Positions 59,755 to 64,000 of a stretch of DNA of 64,000 nt are shown piece by piece. The number at the start of each line of letters is the position of its first letter. The stretch's first letter is position 1. The position numbers were made by a program, and so were the translations under genes. The notes beneath the pieces were generated by a model, which saw only the letters and a list, made by a program, of their open reading frames with translations, ran no database searches and was not told the origin of the DNA. Source of the stretch: JAWOLE01 sp963815655 (GTDB lineage: Bacteria; Acidobacteriota; Thermoanaerobaculia; UBA5066; Gp7-AA6); assembly GCA_963815655.1 (NCBI GenBank), contig CAWFHK010000001.1, positions 1,302,001 to 1,366,000 on the forward strand. Direction: 5' to 3'.

Positions 59755-60517
59755 CCCCCAGCCTCCGCCTCAGTTCGCGCATCGCTTTCAGGCCGTCGAG
59801 CGTCCTCACGCCGTGCCAGCAGTAGTCGTCTCCTTCGACAAAGAGGCGCGCGCGTTCCGCGCCGAAGAGCTGCGCGGTCAGGGCCTCGTGCTTCTCCCGG
59901 CGAAACGGGAAGGGCTCGCTCGGGAAAAAATGCACGTCGGCGCCGCGCGACAGCGCATCCTCCGGCGTGGAGGTCGGATAGCGGTCCGCCTCGCGGCCGA
60001 AGACGTTGACTCCCCCGGCCAGCCGCAGGAGGTCCGCGACGTATGTGTCGTCGGAGATCGTCATCCACGGGTCCTTCCAGATCCAGTACACATAGAGAAA
60101 CGGCGGCGCCGGCGGCTCGGCCTGGAGCGCCGAGAGCTCCTCCTCGATGCGGGAAGCCAGCGCCTCGGCCTCTCCCTCCGCGCCCTCTTCCAGGCGCTCT
60201 CCCCAGTGCCGGATCGCGCCCGGGACGTCGGACACCGTTTTCGAGAACGTCACGTCGACGTTGATCCCCGCCTCTTGAAGCGCCCGGACGTCCTCGATCC
60301 GGTTCTCCTCCTCGTTGGCGAAGACGAGATCGGGCTTCAGCGCCAGGATCCGGCCGATGTCCGGGTCCTTCGTCCCTCCGATCCGCGGCAGTCCCCAGAG
60401 CATCCCCTTGGGCCGGACGCAGAAGCGCGTGGCGGCGGCGAGACGCTTCAATCCCCCGATCGCCACCAGAGTCTCCGTGATCGACGGACAGAGCGAGACG
60501 ACCCGGCGCGGCGGCAT
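59747..60517 (-). CDS. BtuF-like metal-chelate receptor without signal peptide
   Basis: 256 residues of the helical-backbone receptor fold that binds cobalamin or heme in BtuF/FhuD-type proteins: VVSLCPSITETLVAIGG, KPDLVFANEEENR, GGVNVFGREADRYP and the aromatic-rich FLYVYWIWKDPWMTISDD. It begins at GTG/ATG with SLCPS directly after a few residues, so the usual signal peptide is absent and the protein should be cytoplasmic. No permease or ATPase gene is nearby. Binding partner unknown. Confidence 0.75.
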   Translation of the reverse strand: MPPRRVVSLCPSITETLVAIGGLKRLAAATRFCVRPKGMLWGLPRIGGTKDPDIGRILALKPDLVFANEEENRIEDVRALQEAGINVDVTFSKTVSDVPGAIRHWGERLEEGAEGEAEALASRIEEELSALQAEPPAPPFLYVYWIWKDPWMTISDDTYVADLLRLAGGVNVFGREADRYPTSTPEDALSRGADVHFFPSEPFPFRREKHEALTAQLFGAERARLFVEGDDYCWHGVRTLDGLKAMRELRRRLGEL

Positions 60518-60545
60518 CACTCTTCCTTGCCTCCCCGGGGAGCTG

Positions 60546-62636
60546 TTACCTCGTGACGCTGTAGGCGGTCTCGAGGGCCTTCGGGTCGGCTTCGGCGCCG
60601 CCGAGGTAGCGGTGGAGCCAGTCCATCACCGTCGCGTGCCAGAGGCGGGAGTTGCCGGGCTTCAGGACCCAGTGGCCTTCGTCGGGAAAGGTGAGCAGCT
60701 TCGAAGGGACGTCTCGGAGCTGGAGGGCGGTGAAGAACTGGAGGCCCTGGCCAAACGGGACGCGGTAGTCGCGTTCGCTCGTGATGACGAGAGTCGGGGT
60801 CTTGAAGTTCTCCGCGGACAGCATCGGGTTCCATTTCCGGTACTGGTCGGAATTCCACGGCATCCCCTTGAACTCCCAGTTGGGGAACCAGAGCTCCTCG
60901 GTCTCCAGGTTCGCGGAGGCGAGGTCGAACGGACCGTCATGCGAGACGAGGGCCGCAAAGCGTTGGGTGTGACCTGCGATCCAGTCGATCATGTATCCGC
61001 CATAGGAGGCGCCGGCGGCTCCGATGCGCGACTTGTCCACGAAGGGGAGCGACTCCAGGTCGTCGGCCTGGCGCATGAGGTCGTCGTAGACCTTGCCTCC
61101 CCAGTCGCCGGAGATCTCGTCCACGAACTTCTGGCCGAAGCCGGTCGAGCCGCGAGGGTTGGGCGCGTAGACGACGTAGCCGTAGGCCGCCCAGACCTGC
61201 GGGTTCCAGCGCGTGGACCAGGAGTCGGTCCAGGCGCCCTGCGGACCGCCGTGGATGAGAAACACCGCGGGGTACTTCTTCGAGGGGTCGAAGCCCGGAG
61301 GCTTGACGAGCCAGGCCTGGAGGTCCCGTCCATCGGCCGAGCGCGTCGTGCGCTCGGAGACATTCCCCATCTCGACCTCTTTCCAGAACGCGTCGTTGAC
61401 GTGCGTGACCGGCACCGCGCCCTTCCCGTCGGAGCCGGCGCTCCAGATCTCGGGAGCGCGGGAGAGGGAGCTCGAGGAGAAGACGAGGCGCCGCCCGTCG
61501 CGCGAGACCGTGAGGCCCGAGGCGGAGCCCCCGCGCCAGATCTCGGCCGGCTTCCCTTCGAGGCCGACGCGGGAGATCGCTCCGCGGGCGGCGGCGTGCG
61601 ACGTGAAGTAGAGGGAGCGGGAGTCGGGCGCCCACGCGAAGCCTTCCACCCACTGGTCGAAGTCGTCGGTGAGCGGGCGGGCCTTCCCGGTCGCGCGCTC
61701 GGAGACGACGAGCGTGAACCTGTCCGACTCGAAACCGGGACGCTTCTGCGAGCGCCAGGCGATCCACTTTCCGTCGGGAGAGAACTTCGGCGCGCCGTCG
61801 TACGCCTTGTTGGCCGCCGTCAGGTCCGCGGGCTTCCCTTTCCCGTCGAAGGAGACGGCCCAGATGTCGCCGTTGGTCGAGAGGGCCTCGACCCTGTCCG
61901 GGTTCGACGCGTAGACGAGGTCCTTTTCGTCCGGCGAGACGTCGTAGTCGTCGCCGCCGCCGATGGAGAAGGGGGGCGCGTCCCGGTCTCCCGGGGTCAG
62001 GTCCACCGCGGCGGAAGCGGGCCCCGAGACCGGCGCCTTCCAGATGTGGGTCCGCAGTCCGTCCTTCCAGCTGACCCAGTGCCGGTAGAGGAGCCGCTCG
62101 GCCACCCGCGCCTTCGTCTTCGATTTCTCACGCTCCCGGAATCTCCTCTCGTCGCACGCGGCATCGGGGCAGTCGGGGAAGACATCCGCGGTGAAGACGA
62201 ACCACTTCCCGTCGGGGGACCACCGGAAACCGCCGATGTCCGCGGGAAAGGAAGAGGCCTTCGCCGGCTCGCCGCCGGAGAGATCCAGGACGAAGATCTG
62301 CGACCCGCCGTCGCGGTTGGACAGGAACGCGATCCGGGCGCCGTCGGGCGAGAACTTCGGGTCGGAATCGCGTTTCTCGCCGGAGGTGAGCCGGCGCGCC
62401 TGCGAGCCCGAGACAGACTGGAGCCAGAGAGCCGTCGGAGTCCGGTTCTCCTCCACGTCGGGCGTCCCGACGGAATAGACCACCCATTGCCCGTCCGGCG
62501 AGAGCGAGAACCCTCCGACGCGCCCCGCTCTGGCCAGCTCGTCGAACCGGAACGGGCGTCCCGGCGCGGCCGGCAGGGCGGCGCAAGCGGCGAGGATCAG
62601 AAAGGCGGCGAGAGGCAGACGAAGACGGAAATGCAT
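60546..62636 (-). CDS. S9-family exported peptidase (acylaminoacyl peptidase type)
   Basis: 696 residues: signal peptide (1-24, ending LPAA), a seven-bladed propeller (30-410, repeated SPDGxxxxF/Y blocks such as LSPDGQWVVYS and FSPDGARIAFLS) and a C-terminal alpha/beta hydrolase (420-690) with oxyanion HGGP, the nucleophile in GASYGG, ERDYRVPF and DEGHWV giving the Asp and His. It cleaves oligopeptides outside the cytoplasm. ATG 62636 is the natural start. Divergent from korA. Confidence 0.92.
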   Translation of the reverse strand: MHFRLRLPLAAFLILAACAALPAAPGRPFRFDELARAGRVGGFSLSPDGQWVVYSVGTPDVEENRTPTALWLQSVSGSQARRLTSGEKRDSDPKFSPDGARIAFLSNRDGGSQIFVLDLSGGEPAKASSFPADIGGFRWSPDGKWFVFTADVFPDCPDAACDERRFREREKSKTKARVAERLLYRHWVSWKDGLRTHIWKAPVSGPASAAVDLTPGDRDAPPFSIGGGDDYDVSPDEKDLVYASNPDRVEALSTNGDIWAVSFDGKGKPADLTAANKAYDGAPKFSPDGKWIAWRSQKRPGFESDRFTLVVSERATGKARPLTDDFDQWVEGFAWAPDSRSLYFTSHAAARGAISRVGLEGKPAEIWRGGSASGLTVSRDGRRLVFSSSSLSRAPEIWSAGSDGKGAVPVTHVNDAFWKEVEMGNVSERTTRSADGRDLQAWLVKPPGFDPSKKYPAVFLIHGGPQGAWTDSWSTRWNPQVWAAYGYVVYAPNPRGSTGFGQKFVDEISGDWGGKVYDDLMRQADDLESLPFVDKSRIGAAGASYGGYMIDWIAGHTQRFAALVSHDGPFDLASANLETEELWFPNWEFKGMPWNSDQYRKWNPMLSAENFKTPTLVITSERDYRVPFGQGLQFFTALQLRDVPSKLLTFPDEGHWVLKPGNSRLWHATVMDWLHRYLGGAEADPKALETAYSVTR

Positions 62637-62747
62637 CGGCGCGACCTCCGGTTGGATTCTAAGCGCGGATTCCGAGAGAAACGGCTGCGTTTGGTATCAT
62701 TCCGAGTTCGCGCGGTCCCTGTCCGAAAGAGGGGAAAGGAGTCACCG

Positions 62748-64000
62748 GTGAGCACGGTTCTCGAAGAAAAAGAGGTGTCGGAGGCGGGCGGCGCCGCCGT
62801 CGTCAACGACTTTTCGATCCACGTGGCCACGGCCAACGGGTCGGGCAGCATGTCCTCGAACAACATCCTGATGCGGGCGATCTTCCAGATGGGGATCCCC
62901 GTTTCGGGCAAGAACCTCTTTCCTTCCAACATCCAGGGCCTTCCGACCTGGTTCACGATCCGGGCGTCGAAGGAGGGGTACATCGCCCGCCGGCGCGACA
63001 TCGGCGTCCTGATCTGCATGAACCCCGAGACCGTCCACGAGGACGTCCGGACGGTCCACCCGGGCGCCGCGGTGATCTACGAGGAAAGCCTGAACCTGGC
63101 GTCGGCGCGGGAGGACGTGCACTTCTACCCGGTCCCGTTCTCGAAGCTCGTCCTGGAGCTCGTCCACGACGGAAAACTGCGCCGCCTCGCCGTCAACATG
63201 ATCTACGTCGGGGTGGCGGCGTGGCTCCTCGACATCGACATGGAGGAGATCCACAGGGCCGTCGTCAAGCAGTTCAAGTCGAAGCAGAAGGCGGTCGAGA
63301 TCAACTGGAACGCGATCCAGGGCGGCTACGAATGGGCGCGGAAGAACCTGACGAAGACCGATCCGTACCGCCTCGAGCGGATGAACGCCACCGCCGGCAA
63401 GATCATCATTGAAGGCAACGCCGCGACGGCGATCGGCTGCGTCATGGCGGGCGTCAACGTGCTCGCGTGGTATCCCATCACCCCCTCCTCGTCCCTCGCG
63501 GAAGCGGTCATCGACTACTGCCACCGGTTCCGCATGGACCCGGTGACCGGAAAGCCGACCTGCGCGATCGTCCAGGCCGAGGACGAGCTCGCCGCCGCGG
63601 GGATGGTCATGGGGGCGGGGTGGGCGGGCGCGCGTTCCATGACGACGACCTCCGGCCCCGGCATCTCGCTCATGGCGGAGTTCGTCGGCCTCGGCTATTA
63701 CGCGGAGGTCCCGGCGGTCATCGTGGACGTCCAGCGCGTCGGCCCCTCCACGGGGCTCCCCACCCGCACCATGCAGGGCGACATCATCTCGACATACTTC
63801 CTCTCCCACGGAGACGCCAAGCACGTCCTCCTGATGCCCGGTTCCGTCGAGGAGTGCTACTCGCTCGCGATCGAGGCCTTCGACCTGGCCGAGCGGCTCC
63901 AGACGCCGGTGTTCCTCATGACCGACCTCGACCTGGGAATGAACAACTGGATGGCCGACCCCTTCCCGTATCCCGAGAAGGGGATCGACCGCGGCAAGGT
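62748..64000 (+). CDS. korA: 2-oxoacid:ferredoxin oxidoreductase, gamma-alpha fusion (partial)
   Basis: The first 417 residues of a fused subunit, cut by the right edge. Residues 15-200 match the gamma domain (VATANGSGSMSSNNILMRAI, FTIRASKEGY); residues about 225 onward the alpha domain (EGNAATAIGCVMAG, YPITPSSSLAEAV, EDELAAAGMVMGAGWAG, TTTSGPGISLMAE). Together with a TPP-binding beta subunit, beyond the window, it oxidises 2-oxoacids such as 2-oxoglutarate and reduces ferredoxin. GTG 62748 has GGAAAGGAG 6 bases upstream. The substrate cannot be fixed from this half alone. Confidence 0.88.
   Translation, partial: MSTVLEEKEVSEAGGAAVVNDFSIHVATANGSGSMSSNNILMRAIFQMGIPVSGKNLFPSNIQGLPTWFTIRASKEGYIARRRDIGVLICMNPETVHEDVRTVHPGAAVIYEESLNLASAREDVHFYPVPFSKLVLELVHDGKLRRLAVNMIYVGVAAWLLDIDMEEIHRAVVKQFKSKQKAVEINWNAIQGGYEWARKNLTKTDPYRLERMNATAGKIIIEGNAATAIGCVMAGVNVLAWYPITPSSSLAEAVIDYCHRFRMDPVTGKPTCAIVQAEDELAAAGMVMGAGWAGARSMTTTSGPGISLMAEFVGLGYYAEVPAVIVDVQRVGPSTGLPTRTMQGDIISTYFLSHGDAKHVLLMPGSVEECYSLAIEAFDLAERLQTPVFLMTDLDLGMNNWMADPFPYPEKGIDRGK

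Overview
The window is a GC-rich, gene-dense bacterial chromosome segment with no rRNA, tRNA, phage, insertion sequence or CRISPR array that I could see. It comes from a diderm: there is a TonB-ExbB-ExbD system, an Mla/MCE lipid transport locus, an outer-membrane barrel, periplasmic lipoproteins and minor pilins. The VWA protein at 10255-11940 matches the 'VWFA-related Acidobacterial domain' family, so an Acidobacteriota genome, possibly of the Thermoanaerobaculia, is the best guess. That placement is inference. Gene content is mostly housekeeping. Many neighbours overlap by 4 bases (ATGA or GTGA), which points to translationally coupled operons.

Layout. 1-3393 (minus): three minor pilin genes and a degenerate NtrC-type regulator. 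3524-6137 (minus): ubiD and asparaginase II. 6249-7470 (plus): TlpA-like thioredoxin and an outer-membrane barrel. 7484-11940 (minus): tsaE, nnr, a DUF2064 glycosyltransferase and the VWA protein. 12128-17744 (plus): TPR lipoprotein, tonB, exbB, exbD, exbD, hppA. 17868-30968 (minus): DUF4412-like protein, hemW, an unknown gene, ribE, ribD, ftsY, TPR lipoprotein, HD-GYP protein, aroB, aspS, hisS, gamma carbonic anhydrase. 31030-38251 (minus): tsaC, a ThiF/MoeB-like enzyme, recN, a large CARDB metalloprotease and a hexapeptide acyltransferase. 38252-43873 is mixed: M28 peptidase and a small membrane protein (plus), pepA (minus), purC (plus), then a sigma-54-promoted LPQTA surface protein with a sortase-like partner (plus). 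43920-52830 (minus): radA, mlaD, mlaF, mlaE, alr, dnaB, a 0.67-kb non-coding stretch, a DsrE-like protein and a PHP phosphoesterase. 52898-59651 (plus): polX, a TetR-controlled ABC export operon, peroxiredoxin, folE. 59747-62636 (minus): BtuF-like receptor and S9 peptidase. 62748 to the right edge (plus): korA.

The most unusual feature is a set of 18 short arrays (R1-R18) of 7- or 8-base units. Each array has a different unit sequence (for example GTGATTG, CAGGTTT, TTGGACC, GGTGATCG, GACTCGG, ATTGGCTC), and many carry a complementary inverted copy so that they could fold into a long hairpin. Every one lies within about 26 bases downstream of a stop codon, and several supply the stop codon itself. 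Where the next gene's start overlaps the previous stop, the array has become N-terminal coding sequence (hemW, the ABC ATPase). In ribD the array encodes the last residues.

Other points: tonB and pepA are each broken by a one-base shortage in a C tract, which is either sequencing error or phase variation. The sortase-like protein next to the LPQTA substrate lacks both the catalytic His and Cys. The NtrC-type regulator has lost its receiver, Walker and GAFTGA signatures. The stretch upstream of dnaB carries a perfect DnaA box and a series of strong hairpins that could be a structured RNA.
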